64,000 nt of DNA from Ditylenchus dipsaci (Eukaryota > Nematoda > Chromadorea > Rhabditida > Anguinidae), in NCBI GenBank assembly GCA_004194705.1, contig SADC01001066.1:142270-206269 (forward strand). Direction: 5' to 3'. The translations under genes and the position numbers were made by a program. Below the pieces are notes generated by a model. It had not been told where the DNA came from and did no database searches. It was given only the letters and a program-made list of their open reading frames with translations. Positions 10,991-20,708 of this stretch are shown piece by piece. Each line of letters opens with the position of its first letter. The stretch's first letter is position 1.

Positions 10991-11561
10991 TATTCGGCGT
11001 TGTGTTTTTGAAACACTTTTTGTGCGTGTTATCGACGAAAGTCCGCACCCCAAATTATTCTCATCTTACCGGCTACAATTTGGGTGGTACTTGCATAGAG
11101 GTCACACATAAAAAGTGAATCAAAGAAACAATGCCAATAGACTATTCATAATCAGTGATGTAAAAATGTAAATTTTGGCACCGGCACCGCACCGGCACCG
11201 GCACCTAAATCAACCAATATTTGCAGTGGTTTTGTTAAATCAGCTCACTTCTCTATTTCCTTTAACTTTTCTTTTTCAATAGTCAAAAGCATTGCCTTTA
11301 ATTGACCCGTCTCAAAACTGTTTGAATGTACTGTTTCATTTCTTCATCCAATGTGTCTAAAGCGTGTTTTCGGCCTAAATTTTCGGCCATCGACTATTGT
11401 ACGGCTGACAACAGTCCTGCTAATTTGACTCCCAAGCCATTGAAAACAGCACCATGGTGTGCTCAGTGGACGTTAACCGTGCTTAGTGAAAAGTATAACT
11501 TCGTAAGATTATTATCAAAATTATTAATGAGGCAAAAGTCTCTGCTGATGATAGTGTGTGG

Positions 11562-11848
11562 CAGGGCTGTACCGGATACTAAAAATAATCGGATCGGATA
11601 TCGGATACCAGATATGGAAAAATCGGATCGGATATCGGATACCGGATATGAAAGTGCCGGATATCGGTTATCGGATAACGGATTTCGGATATTTTTGATG
11701 AAATTTTGAAAAAAAATTGAAAATTTTTTCTAAATTTCAAAAAAGTTTTAAAAAAATTTTTTCCGAAAATTGGCCATTTTTTCGGATATCGGATGTCAAA
11801 AAGTGCCGGATATCGGATATCGGATGTCGGATAACCGGTACAGCCCTG
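11562..11848. mobile_element. hAT-like MITE, 8-bp TSD GTGTGTGG
   Basis: CAGGGCTGTACCGGATA and its inverted copy end the element, with a perfect GTGTGTGG duplication on each side (11554-11561, 11849-11856). The 287-bp body consists of CGGATATCGGATACC-type words. Open frames across it are artefacts. Confidence 0.9.
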
Positions 11849-12059
11849 GTGTGTGGTTTTCAAGAAAGTTGATAATTATTGATTGTTTTTGGTGAATTAT
11901 AAACATTGAACTACTAAGTTGACTGGCGCCCTACAGGCGCCTTTTCAACAATGCGCCTTCTTACTTCTTATGTCTGTTGTCATGAATCCACGAAAACGAA
12001 CTTTTCTACAGACACATTCGAGAAAGTACTCCCGTAATTCGGTAAATATCCCCTCTACG

Positions 12060-12360
12060 TAGTTGGGTTCCCTTAAAGGCTGAGATGCTCTCGAGAGGCG
12101 TTGATGCCCTTTAAGTAGTTGAGTTACAATCGGAGTATCCTTGAGGCAGTTGCCCATGAGGTTACCTACTCACCCTCCCGACACCCCTACCTACTCATTT
12201 GACACAAACACTCTCCACACTCTTGGCGCCCCTACCTTCTCTATTGGCACACCTACCCACTCTCACAGCACCCCTACCTACTCTACTGACACCAACCCTC
12301 ACACTTTCGGCACCCCTACCTACTTTACAACTTTAGCCCTACCTTACAAAGGGCTTTAAA
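12060..12360. repeat. Degenerate tandem repeat, GGCACCCCTACCTACTC
   Basis: Around ten units of roughly 27 bp based on GGCACCCCTACCTACTCT lie head to tail. The reverse-complement version (GTAGGTAGGCGAGCCAAG) appears at 20585-20705. An apparent Thr/Pro-rich frame is the repeat read through. Confidence 0.65.
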
Positions 12361-13136
12361 ATCAAACTCGACTGTATGTTTTCGAACCCCTCTCCAAGAC
12401 AAAACAGATTCTTTTGCGACTTATTTCAGCCTCCGATGTCAAAAAAGCGTGACGAATAAATATTAATCAAAAGCAGACAATTTTTTTAAAAATTTTGAAA
12501 AAAAACAAATGTTTTATTTTAGCGAAATCAGATTTAGCTCTTTGTAAGACTTTTAAATCAGAATGTTTCTTATAAAAGCCCTCCACCAAACCTATTCCAC
12601 TAACCACAAAAATGAATTTCAATGATAGAATAGTTTTGCTTCAACCCAAGTCACTTAGCTATCAGAGCGCGATATATGTCTTATTTCGGTTCAAATAAAA
12701 CATCATTAGATAGCTCATTAAATAGAGGTGTGCACGGGATCGGGATCCCTCTCGAACGGTATCCCGATTCCGAAGATTTTGGTGATGAATACCGATCCCG
12801 AATCCCTCCCGATCGATTTTTGAAAATCCCGATCCCGAAAAATTGCCAAATCCCGATGAGCATTTTTAAAAAGCATTTTTGGCCAGAAATATTTTTCATT
12901 TTTGCATGATTTTGCGGATTTTTAAATTTTTTTCATCTCTTTTTTTTAAACAATATTTTGAATAGGACAGGTCCTGCCGATTATCCATCAGGTTTTAATT
13001 ATTTTTTCGTTCTGTATAACAGCAATTTTTGCGAAAAGGAAGTCTCAAAAAATTCCACCGATTTTAGACGTTTATAAGTTTTTGTCGTGAAGTGAATTCG
13101 ATATTTTGTAAACAAAGCTTGCGATGATAATAGGCT

Positions 13137-13922
13137 AAAGTCCATTATACCGGATGCTCCGAAATCGGGGTTTAACCATTCTTAGGGCAGTTTTAGCCCC
13201 TGAAAACGATAGAAAACGTGTTTTAGGGCGCGGTCGACACTTTTTAGAAAAAAATTTAAAAATTTTTTTTTTACCAAAAATTGTTTTTTTTTGTTGGTCG
13301 CCCCTGTGATGCCTTACTTTTTTGTTTAATTGATATTTTTATTTACTGTTTATTTAGATTTCTAGAAAAAATTATGAATAATTGATATAATTTGGCGGCG
13401 ACTTGCGGCCGACCAACTTGCGACGTTAGGCTTAGGCTTAGTCATTAGGCTTAGGATATAAAAAAGCTGTTGAGCCCTATCCCGGACATGTCAACTCCCG
13501 GGCTTTCTTTTCAAGGCTTAGGCTTAGGCTTAGGCTTAAGGATATAAAAAGCTGTGTGAGCCCTATCCCGGACATGTCAACTCCCGGGCTTTCTTTTTTC
13601 AAAGCAGCGTATAGCCGTTAGGCTTAGGCTTAGGTTAGGATATAAAAAAGTCTGTGTGAGCCCTATCCCGGACAGTCAACTCTCTTCTGTGCTTCTTCTT
13701 TCTAAGCAGCGATCAGCCTGGAGATGATGCGGAAGAGAATGTCAATGTCGCGATCTCAGGGGGGACCAAGGCAAAAAAAATAATTTTTGGTAAAAAAAAT
13801 TTTTAAATTTTTTCTAAAAAGTGTCCGACCGCGCCCTAAAAACACGTTTCTATCGTTTTCAGGGGCTAAAACTGCCTTAAGAAATGGTAAACCCCGATTT
13901 CGGAAATCGGTATAATGGACTC
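13137..13922. repeat. Foldback-type inverted repeat, GGACCAAGGC family
   Basis: The left arm 13137-13305 and right arm 13755-13922 pair over about 165 bp, including TTTTAGGGCGCGGTCG with CGACCGCGCCCTAAAA and the outer 'agtccattataccgg'. The arm core (mono-A/T plus 'accaaggcaaaaa') also occurs at 16481-17160 and inside 42725-45973. The space between the arms holds the tandem minisatellite at 13425-13715. Confidence 0.75.
13425..13715. repeat. Three-unit minisatellite with telomere-like (TTAGGC)n
   Basis: Three tandem units of about 100 bp each start with 2-4 copies of TTAGGC. Each continues GGATATAAAAAGCTGTGTG, AGCCCTATCCCGGACATGTC and AACTCCCGGGCTTTC. TTAGGC is the telomere repeat of nematodes. 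The TATAAAA-like motif shortly after each TTAGGC block is a notable regular feature. There is no coding frame. Confidence 0.75.
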
Positions 13923-14488
13923 CGGCCTGATAATATTCTAGCATTTTTTTGTAAGTATTCTTCTATGAAATAAAAAAACACTATTTTCGCTTCATATCCT
14001 TCTAGTAGTTTAGGTCCTGGTTTGTAGATAGCCTCTTTAAAGGTAAGGTCTAAGCTCAGCGGAAATACTCGTATTTTTTGTTTTACATGCGAAAAAAATT
14101 TTTCATCGGAAGCTTAGTCTTTATTCATTTACAACATTTTGAAATAGCATCAAAAAAAAACAGTTGTGAACGCTTGAAATCAGTGGAATTTCTTGGACGC
14201 TCTGTATTTTGCCTGATTACTCATGGACTCGACAGATCGGCCAATCCCGAAATTTTGATCGGAATCGCGACGGGATCCCGAATTTTTTTAACGCAATCCC
14301 GATCCCGAAATTCCTTCCGAGGCCGAATGCAAACCTCTATTATTAAATGAATGGAAATTTTCGGTTTATTACATTCAAAAAAGATTCAAATTAAAAATTA
14401 ATGGATATAGCTCGGTATTGTCACACCTTATATATTTTTAAGTGTACACTTCAGGTTTCTGATCAAAAAACAAATTATAAAAAATTAC

Positions 14489-14626
14489 CATCATGGTCTC
14501 CTCCATATTTGGTTGGAAGCTGTGTGTGCACGTCCGAATACTTAATTCAGTCGGTTTCTCCGGTTGGATTTGGTAGAGTGAGCCATTGGTCAATAGCAAT
14601 AAGCCAATCAATACCAATATTCTCAT
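14489..14626 (-). CDS. Signal-peptide exon of an unrecognised secreted protein
   Basis: A 46-codon frame starts MRILVLIGLLLLTNGS, a clear secretion signal with Arg followed by a Leu/Ile core and a Ser/Gly-type cleavage region. It continues as a short Cys-containing segment (RTCTHSFQPN) to a GTAATT donor directly after ATGATG. The exon ends in phase 0, which fits the start of the Cys-rich exon at 6773-7123 on the same strand 7.4 kb downstream; the linkage is inferred only. No acceptor is seen immediately upstream of this ATG. I find no gene in 14700-15320. Confidence 0.45.
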
Positions 14627-15324
14627 ATTCACAGATAGCAAAATGAGGGATCGAAAATGAAGATAATTTATCCAATAAGCAGTGGTTTTCCTCAAGAAAT
14701 AATCTGGTGGAGGCTAGTCAAGCCAAAGTCCAGTTCGACATCTTTTGTGGCTCTGAAAGACAACAAACTCAGCAAATTGGTAGAAAAAGGACTGGCTTGC
14801 AAGCAGATTGAAGCAAAGATTATGAGGTCCTGCCTCGCCCGCCGTTGACACTTGCCCCCATGCCAATAACCAAGGGTCAACCGGACTGGCAAGTGGAAGT
14901 CGGGAAAAAAATTGATGAAAGCAAGCCTCAACAAATAAAGTTTTTTGGCACTGCATTGACCAAATTCCCTTGTGGGAGAGGGAAAGTTGGAAAAGAAAAC
15001 AACTCCTTGGCTAGATGATAAGGCAGTGGATGATGGATATATATGCATCTTCTTTTATTTTATTTTCTTGCCTTTTTGGCACAAACAACAAGAGAGGACA
15101 ATTGGATTATGCTGAGGATGAAAAGAAAAGCTTTTTAATCGCACAAACTGTTTGTTTACTAGAATGAGAAGTCGTTTTTAAAAATGTAAAACAAAGTGTT
15201 CTTATGGCTAAGTAACAAGAAAGATTGAAATTTGTCCACTGATACATTTGTCCACCAAAAAAGCAAGCCTTTTTTTTCGCTAAAATAATTTTTTCTGCCG
15301 CTTGGCCTAGGCCTGGTTGTAGGT

Positions 15325-15718
15325 GAAAATACCAGTCAAAATATGTAAATCTTCCGTCAAATTATTTAAAACTTCTTGTTCTCGGTGATTACTTTTCCAT
15401 TTATCTATTTTTTTGCACCAGCATTTAGCCCTGAATCTCTAGTTTCTAATGAGCTATCAATCAGCTGACTACAATATTGAAAAGTGGGAGAACAATAAAA
15501 TTTGAAAAAGACAGGTGTAGTTTTAAAAAATTTAATTGTTCTCCCACTTTTCGATATTGTAGTCAGCCGATTGATAGCTCATTAGAAACTAGATATTCAG
15601 AACTACATGCTGGTGAAAAAAATTACAAATTTGTAGAATAAACACTGAGAACAAGAAGTTTTAAAATTTTGGCATATTTTGACTGGAGATTCACACATTT
15701 TGACGGGTGTTTTCAATT
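15325..15718. mobile_element. Long inverted-repeat MITE
   Basis: Arms of about 170 bp pair closely, for example 'gtgggagaacaat' with 'attgttctcccac', 'tgatagctcattagaaacta' with its complement, and 'aaacttcttgttctc' with 'gagaacaagaagttt'. Only about 40 bp separates them. The ends carry 'cagtcaaaatatg'/'catattttgactg'. No gene is visible from here to 16480. Confidence 0.75.
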
Positions 15719-16480
15719 TTAACCTTTTATTTTGTTGTGCGAAATCGTTTTACATCAAATACAAACTTCCGAAGATTCTCAGAGTTCATCAATATGTGTA
15801 AAAAAGCCCAACTTTAAAAGAATTAGAATTTGTAGGAAAGTATGAGTGATAAAGATGTCGTAAGAAAGCTTGGTATAAATGATACAATATGTGCAAAGAG
15901 AGTTTGCTCAATTTGTTTGGAAGAGAGGGAAAAGGAAAAGCTCAATTATAATTGAATCTTTAGATTGACCACCTAATTCGTTTTTAGTTCTGGACTATTT
16001 GGATGATGAGAACAAAAAGCAAGTCATCTATTTCAGGCCAAGATAATTTTTAGAAGCCAAATTCATTAGTATGGATAGTAGATGACACTTTTTTTTCTTT
16101 GCATTATCAAAAATTTATGATCTGAATTTCGGAGTAAGTTCCTTTTCTGGTGTGCTCTCTCCTTACAACCTGAAAATTTGCAGCTATTACGAATCTGTGG
16201 GTTTCGCGAATTTGTTTGAAACATCGTGTAAAGGGACCACACGCGCATAACCTTGGTAAATAAAACTAGGTCTCATTCCAATTTTGTGCAAAATACAAAT
16301 GCAAAAAAAAGGTTCACCATCCGGGCACCGCTACTGAGGTATTATCACCTGCGTACCACTACCACGGTGGCTAGACTTTGCTTGCTCCCCCCCCCTTTTT
16401 GTTTGTAGCCTTTTAACACGTACCGTAAATTAGGATCGTTCACCCAACCTCTCTAAACGGATCGATCGAAAAATCGACCC

Positions 16481-17160
16481 TAGTAGCAAATACCCCCCAA
16501 CAATTTTTTTTCAAAATCAGGTTTTAACCATTTCTAAGAAATTCTTATGCGCTGAAAATGATAAAAAAAAGGTGTTTTCGGGCATTTTCTGCCCTAAAAA
16601 GTTGATTTTTTGAAAAAAAAAGTTTTGACCAAAATTCGACTTTTTGCCTTGGGGACCAAGGTATTCTACCTCGTTTTGTCACTGGAGCTAGGCAAAAAGA
16701 GTCTCCATATGCATTTTATGATCAAGAGTCCTGCTCGGAATTATGTCTAAGGTAAGTGAGTGCGCGCATCTCTAACCAATCAAGCCCCCCGGGCTTGGTT
16801 GCTTGGGGTTGAGTTTCGCACACTCACATACCTTAGACACAAATCACTCGAAAGTGACTCTGGATGCATGAAAAAGCATGCATACCAGAGTTTCTTTATG
16901 CGGTAGGCCCCAGCTAACAAAACTATGTTCAAATCCCATCTTTTTAGGACTCTAGGTACCGTTTTGAGGTGGTTTACCTTGGTCCCCCAAGGCAAAAAGT
17001 CGAATTGTGGTCAAGAATTTTTTTCCCCAGAATCAACTTTTCAGGTCAGAAAATGCCCGAAAACACTTTTTTTATCGTTTTCAGCGCATAAGAATTACTT
17101 GGAAATGGTTAAAACCTGATTTTGAAAAAAAATTGTTGGGGGGGGGGTTATTTGCTACTA
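16481..17160. repeat. Foldback-type inverted repeat with central hairpin
   Basis: Outer arms ('caggttttaaccatttc', 'ttttcgggcattttctg', 'ggggaccaaggt') at 16500-16670 pair with 16975-17150. The inner part holds 'gtctaaggtaagtgagtgcg' paired with 'gtgtgcgaaa...ccttagacac', and a strong hairpin CTCTGGATGCATG-aaaaa-CATGCATACCAGAG at 16857-16891. The same inner unit recurs at 21740-21890 and 51870-52110. Confidence 0.7.
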
Positions 17161-17232
17161 GCGCCGAAAAAACTATGATTTTGGATGAGAATCTTTGTAC
17201 GTACTGCGTCCGGAGTTGGACAGTTTAGTAAA

Positions 17233-17345
17233 GGACGCCTTATAATGCACTCACTTCATAATGCATCCTGGTTGTGCCGGTCCTTGTAAGGATGCAATAG
17301 AGATCGACTGTACAGTCGAGTCCAGCTAAAACGCGACCCCTTAAG
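17233..17345. mobile_element. Two abutting Tigger-like ends
   Basis: A right end with word AATGCA ('ccttataatgcactc', finishing GATCGACTGTA) directly meets a left end with a different word (TACAGTCGAGTCCAGCTAAAACGCGACC, given here in part as TACAGTCGAGTCCAGC). The partner ends are not found nearby, so both copies look truncated or rearranged. Confidence 0.5.
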
Positions 17346-17359
17346 TTCGTTTCCGCATA

Positions 17360-17662
17360 CCGTATTTTCTCTAATAAAACGGCATGCCGGTTTATTTTTC
17401 AACCTCCCTCTGTGAGTCCGGTTTATGACAGACTATCGGTTAATTAGAGACCATTAGAGACCGGCTTCGCTCCGGTTCTGAGCCGGAGCCAGATCCGGAG
17501 CGAGGAATTTCGCCTCCTGGAGCTGGGAGCCAGATCCGGAGCGGAAAATTTGGATTCCCGGAGCCATTCTGGAGCCAGTTTTTCGTTTATTTAGTTACCC
17601 GAAAACATGGTTTACCCCCTGCTTTTGGCCCTAAGGGGTGGCTTCTATTAGAGAGAACACGG
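17360..17662. mobile_element. CCGTATTT-family MITE, word AACGGCA, with CCGGAGCC insertion
   Basis: TA-adjacent ends CCGTATTTTCTCTAATAAAA and inverted CCGTGTTCTCTCTAATAG bound the copy, with GGCATGCCGG near the left end. It contains, and is followed to 18010 by, tandem CCGGAGCCAGATCCGGAGCG words, the same sequence type as in 7686-8226. 'ttagagac' on both sides of that block (17452 and 18014) suggests it is a separate insertion. The Arg/Glu-rich frame over 17675-18140 is this repeat read through. Confidence 0.55.
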
Positions 17663-18204
17663 TATTCGTTATCAATGTGTTACTGTACTGTACTTGTTGT
17701 CATATTTTTGTTTATATGGCTTAGTCTATCAGATCATTCGTTGACACTTTCTTGCACCGGAGCCAGAGCCGCTCTGCTCTCGCTCTGGATCCGGCTCCGC
17801 TCCGGCTCCGAGCAACAGCCAGATCCGGAGCGGAAAATTTTGCCTCCCGGAGCCGGGAGCGAGATCCGGAGCGAGAAATTTTGCTTCCCAGAGCTGGGAG
17901 CCAGATCCAGAGCAAAAAATTTGCCCCGACGGAGCCGGGAGCCAAATCCGGAGCGAATAATTTACCCCGAAGGAGCCAGATCCGGAGCCGGAAATTTTGA
18001 AATGCCAGCACTGTTAGAGACTGCCGGTTTTTTTTTCCGACTCTTTTTCAAAACAAAAAAATCTGTAGCGACATACGGTTTAAACATTGGTTTATCAAAA
18101 ATACATATTAAAAATACTTTTTTCCCTTTATTTTTTAGTTAGAGAAAACAGGAATGCTTAAAAGTGGGAGGAAAAAACCTTTTCTTTCTCGTCTTTCCTG
18201 CTAT

Positions 18205-18217
18205 TTCCAGAATGTTC
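18205..18217 (+). promoter_or_regulatory. Heat-shock element
   Basis: TTCCAGAATGTTC fits nTTCnnGAAnnTTCn exactly. It lies 44 bp upstream of the TATA box and 146 bp upstream of the start codon of the small heat-shock protein gene, so heat-shock factor control is likely. Confidence 0.8.
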
Positions 18218-18248
18218 TCTCACTGTCTAGTGCTCCTGTTCCAAATGC

Positions 18249-18256
18249 TATATAAA
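18249..18256 (+). promoter_or_regulatory. TATA box of the small HSP gene
   Basis: TATATAAA lies about 100 bp upstream of the ATG and downstream of the heat-shock element. It implies transcription starting near 18280 and a 5' UTR of about 70 nt without an intron. Confidence 0.75.
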
Positions 18257-18350
18257 CCAGTGGAAGTAGCATGGAGATAATTCCAAAAAAACAAAAGTTC
18301 TAATTTTAACCTATATTCTAATCTCTTATTCAACAATTATCTATTCAACA

Positions 18351-18862
18351 ATGTCTCTTATTCCATTTGAAGACTTGTTCACGCCTAGCCGTCGTCCAGT
18401 CTACTATCACCAGCGCTACACCCCTGACTTGATGACCTCACTACTTAATGACTCTTTTGGCCAGTTGCAGCAGTTGGAGCGTCAGTTAGGTCAAGCTGTC
18501 CAGGAAGATGGCAACAACTACAACTTCAAATGTAGTGTGGCCGGCTACCGTCCTGAGGAGTTGAGTGTGGATGTGCAAGGCGAGCAGTTGGTGATTCAAG
18601 GCAAACACCAACAGCAAGACAATGACCAGTCCATTCACCGCACTTTTGAGCGTCGTCTGACCCTTCCCCCAGTCTGGACAAACAGTCTATCCAGTGCCAT
18701 TTGGATGAGCAGGGTCGTCTCCAGGTGCAGGCAGTCAAGAAGGGGGTTGACAAGCAGCAGACTAAAGTCAACATCCCGATTGGCTTCAAGGCTTCTTCAG
18801 ACCAACAGCAGCAATTGACCAATGGCAGCCATGAGGGAGATAAGAAGTGTAACAAGCAATAA
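18351..18862 (+). CDS. Small heat-shock protein (alpha-crystallin/HSP20 family)
   Basis: ATP-independent chaperone that binds unfolding proteins in the cytosol as oligomers. The start MSLIPFEDLF follows a plain 5' UTR. After a Gln-rich N-terminal region (residues 1-52) comes an alpha-crystallin domain. It runs from about residue 54 (NYNFKCSVAGYRPEELSVDV) through HRTFERRLTLPP and, after a one-base frame change near 18672, continues VDKQSIQCHLDEQGRLQV to VNIPI. VNIPI contains the C-terminal I-x-I docking motif. The open frame is broken at 'cccccagtctgg': one missing base restores the family pattern and gives about 170 residues with a stop at 18860-18862. The gene is intronless with a heat-shock element and TATA box upstream, as usual for inducible HSP20 genes. 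The frameshift could be an assembly error or a real defect; I favour the former. Confidence 0.9.
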
Positions 18863-18939
18863 GCGTTCTTTATTTGAAAAAAATTATGAGCTTTATTAAA
18901 TTGCATTGCTTTTGATCTGTTAAAATTGTTCTTTTTTCA

Positions 18940-18945
18940 AATAAA
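18940..18945 (+). terminator. PolyA signal of small HSP gene
   Basis: AATAAA lies 78 nt after the proposed stop codon. Confidence 0.7.
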
Positions 18946-19021
18946 TATTTTTATTGAAGAAATATAATCTTTTTATTTTCAAGAATAAACCTGCAAAACT
19001 TATCTCAATTCACCAAGGGTT

Positions 19022-19560
19022 CTTAAAGGGGCATGCCCAAGCTAATAAGAGGTGGTGCTCAGGAATTCGAATTTTTTTCCTTATCATTGAAGTTCTGTTC
19101 GGATTTTTCAACTTGGTTTCTAAAAAAGCAATGCCTAGTACTTAATTTTAGGTTTAGTTTTGTTAGAAACCAAGTTGAAAATTTCGTACACATCGTATTT
19201 TCTCTATTAAATGAGCCTCTCTAATAAATGGACCCTTGACTTTGAGGGCTTATATCTCAGCCGAGAGTAAATATATTTTTTAAGCTGTTGATTGCATTTT
19301 CTTAACTCCCACGAGCTCTACTTATTCCCTCTCTACTTATTTTGGTTGAGTATCCAAAAATCTTGAAATCGACCTCAAAATTTTCCGATTTTCAACGGGT
19401 TGAACAATAGACGGCCCGTTTAATAAAGAAAATACGGTAAGTTCAAGGATCAGGGAATAAATTGACTTTAGTTTGATAAAATTCTTAAATACATGTATGT
19501 ATGTCACGAAAAAGCTGAAATATGCCACAAAAACCCGCCAACAAGACTCAAATGGTTTTT
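19022..19560. mobile_element. CATGCC-family MITE interrupted by a CCGTATTT MITE
   Basis: The left arm AAAGGGGCATGCCCAAGC at 19024 is followed by CTAATAAGAGGTGGTGC, as in the 2817 copy. The inverted inner arm 'gaaaccaagttgaaaatttcgtaca' stops at 19192 and resumes as 'agttcaaggatcaggg' at 19439. The gap is filled exactly by the element at 19194-19437. The far right TIR is not clear. Confidence 0.6.
19194..19437. mobile_element. CCGTATTT-family MITE nested in a CATGCC MITE
   Basis: Ends TCGTATTTTCTCTATTAAA and, inverted, CCGTATTTTCTTTATTAAA enclose the shared core ('gagggcttatatctcagcc', 'cttaactcccacgagctct'). It interrupts the pairing arms of the surrounding element, which dates it as the younger insertion. 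Confidence 0.7.
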
Positions 19561-19589
19561 TAGTTTTTTTTAGTAAACCAAATCAGTAT

Positions 19590-19755
19590 CCGTATTTCCT
19601 CTAATAAGCGCCCCGGGGCGTTTTTTTTTTCAAACCCACAAAAATCGGAAAATTTGGAACTCGATTTCGAGATTTATGGGTGCTTTGGAAACCGTCACTT
19701 TTTTCTTTGTTGATCAAGTTTTACAGGCGTTCTCACCTGAATTTTTCAAGTGTTC
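19590..19755. mobile_element. Truncated CCGTATTT-family MITE, word AGCGCCCC
   Basis: CCGTATTTCCTCTAATAAGC followed by GCCCCGGGGCG and the shared left core ('tcgatttcgagatttatggg') marks a left half. The right end is missing before the next copy begins at 19758. Confidence 0.6.
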
Positions 19756-19757
19756 TA

Positions 19758-20007
19758 CCGTATTTCCTGTAATAAGGCGGCATGCCGCCTTATTTTTCAA
19801 ACCCCGGAAAATCCGAAAAATTCGAATTCAATCTCGAGATTTTTGGGTGCTCAACCAAAATCTAAAAATTAGAATCGGTAGAGCTCGTGGGAGTTAAGAA
19901 AACGCATCAAACAGATAACCAAAATATTTACTCTGCTTCGAGATATAGACCCTCGAAGTTGGGGTGCCGCCTTATTAGAGGGTGCCGCCTTATTACAGGA
20001 AATACGG
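19758..20007. mobile_element. CCGTATTT-family MITE, word AGGCGGCA
   Basis: TA-flanked CCGTATTTCCTGTAATAAGG and its exact inverted copy end a 250-bp element. Near the left end AGGCGGCATGCCGCCTTA forms a tight palindrome. The right end has two copies of GGGTGCCGCCTTATTA. The core matches the other members. Confidence 0.9.
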
Positions 20008-20129
20008 TATCTAATTTTTGAAAGTAGCATAAGGTCATTAATATCAGTTTTGACGCAAATAAAGCAAAAAATAGAACGATTGAAAAAAATTCTGGTCCCC
20101 GTCTTAATTTTTTGAAACGCGCTGGTATA

Positions 20130-20391
20130 CCGTATTCACTCTATTAACTTCCCATGGGGAGTTATTTTTCAACCCTCAAAAAATCGAAAAATTTTAGGTG
20201 GATTTTGAGATGTTCGGGTGTTCAACCACAGTTTGAAAACTGAAATTAGGTAATCTCGTAGTAACTAAGAAAACGCAAAAAACAGATTTGCTAAATGTTT
20301 GCTTCAGGCTGAGATATGGGGTCCGTAGAGTGGGGACTTATTCGAGGGTGGGGAGTTATGAGAGGGTGGGGAGTTAATAGAGTGAATACGG
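20130..20391. mobile_element. CCGTATTT-family MITE, word ACTCCCCA
   Basis: TA-flanked CCGTATTCACTCTATTAACT and its exact inverted copy bound 262 bp. CTTCCCATGGGGAGTTA lies at the left and three GTGGGGAGTTA/GTGGGGACTTA words at the right. The core matches 19758-20007, but the word differs. Confidence 0.9.
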
Positions 20392-20584
20392 TATCCCTTT
20401 AAAAGCCCATGCTTACGCGCTCTAAATGTTCCCCGCCAATTCATAAAAATTTTCTAATAATTGAACTTCTGTGCGGATTTTCGACTTTGTTTCTAACAAA
20501 ATAAGACCTAGAATTTTATTAGGAAATAATAGTTTTGTATTTTATTTTTTAGTATTTTATAATAGTTTTCTCAATAGTTTTGTT

Positions 20585-20705
20585 GTACCTAGGTGTCGGT
20601 AGGTGAGTCAAGTTAATGGGGGTAGAATTGCCAGGAGAGTGGGTAGGCATGCCAGGAAAGTAGGTAGGCGAGCCAAGCGCCTAAGTAGGTGAGCCAAGAG
20701 AGTAA
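20585..20705. repeat. Tandem GTAGGTGAGCCAAG-type repeat
   Basis: Four or five degenerate units based on 'gtaggtgagccaagagag' are the reverse-complement family of the array at 12060-12360. Confidence 0.55.
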
Positions 20706-20708
20706 GTA

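Larger units (their letters stand above)
12723..14339. mobile_element. hAT-like element carrying a foldback and a TTAGGC minisatellite
   Basis: Ends TAGAGGTGTGCACGGGATCG and, inverted, TAGAGGTTTGCATTCGG enclose 1.6 kb. Subterminal arms are rich in GGGATCGGGAT. Flanking octamers TCATTAAA and TTATTAAA match at 7 of 8 positions. Between the arms lies the nested structure at 13137-13922. No transposase is visible. Confidence 0.65.

Noticed and set aside
11326..11863. Opposed open frames of 127 and 94 residues
   Set aside because: They run through the hAT-like MITE at 11562-11848 and consist largely of its CGGATATCGG words.
14692..15048. 118-residue open frame on the minus strand upstream of the signal-peptide exon
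   Set aside because: No recognisable domain, competing frames on both strands, and no splice sites linking it to the signal peptide.
17675..18142. 155-residue open frame on the plus strand and overlapping minus frames
   Set aside because: All are translations of the CCGGAGCCAGATCCGGAGCG repeat; several frames are open at once.
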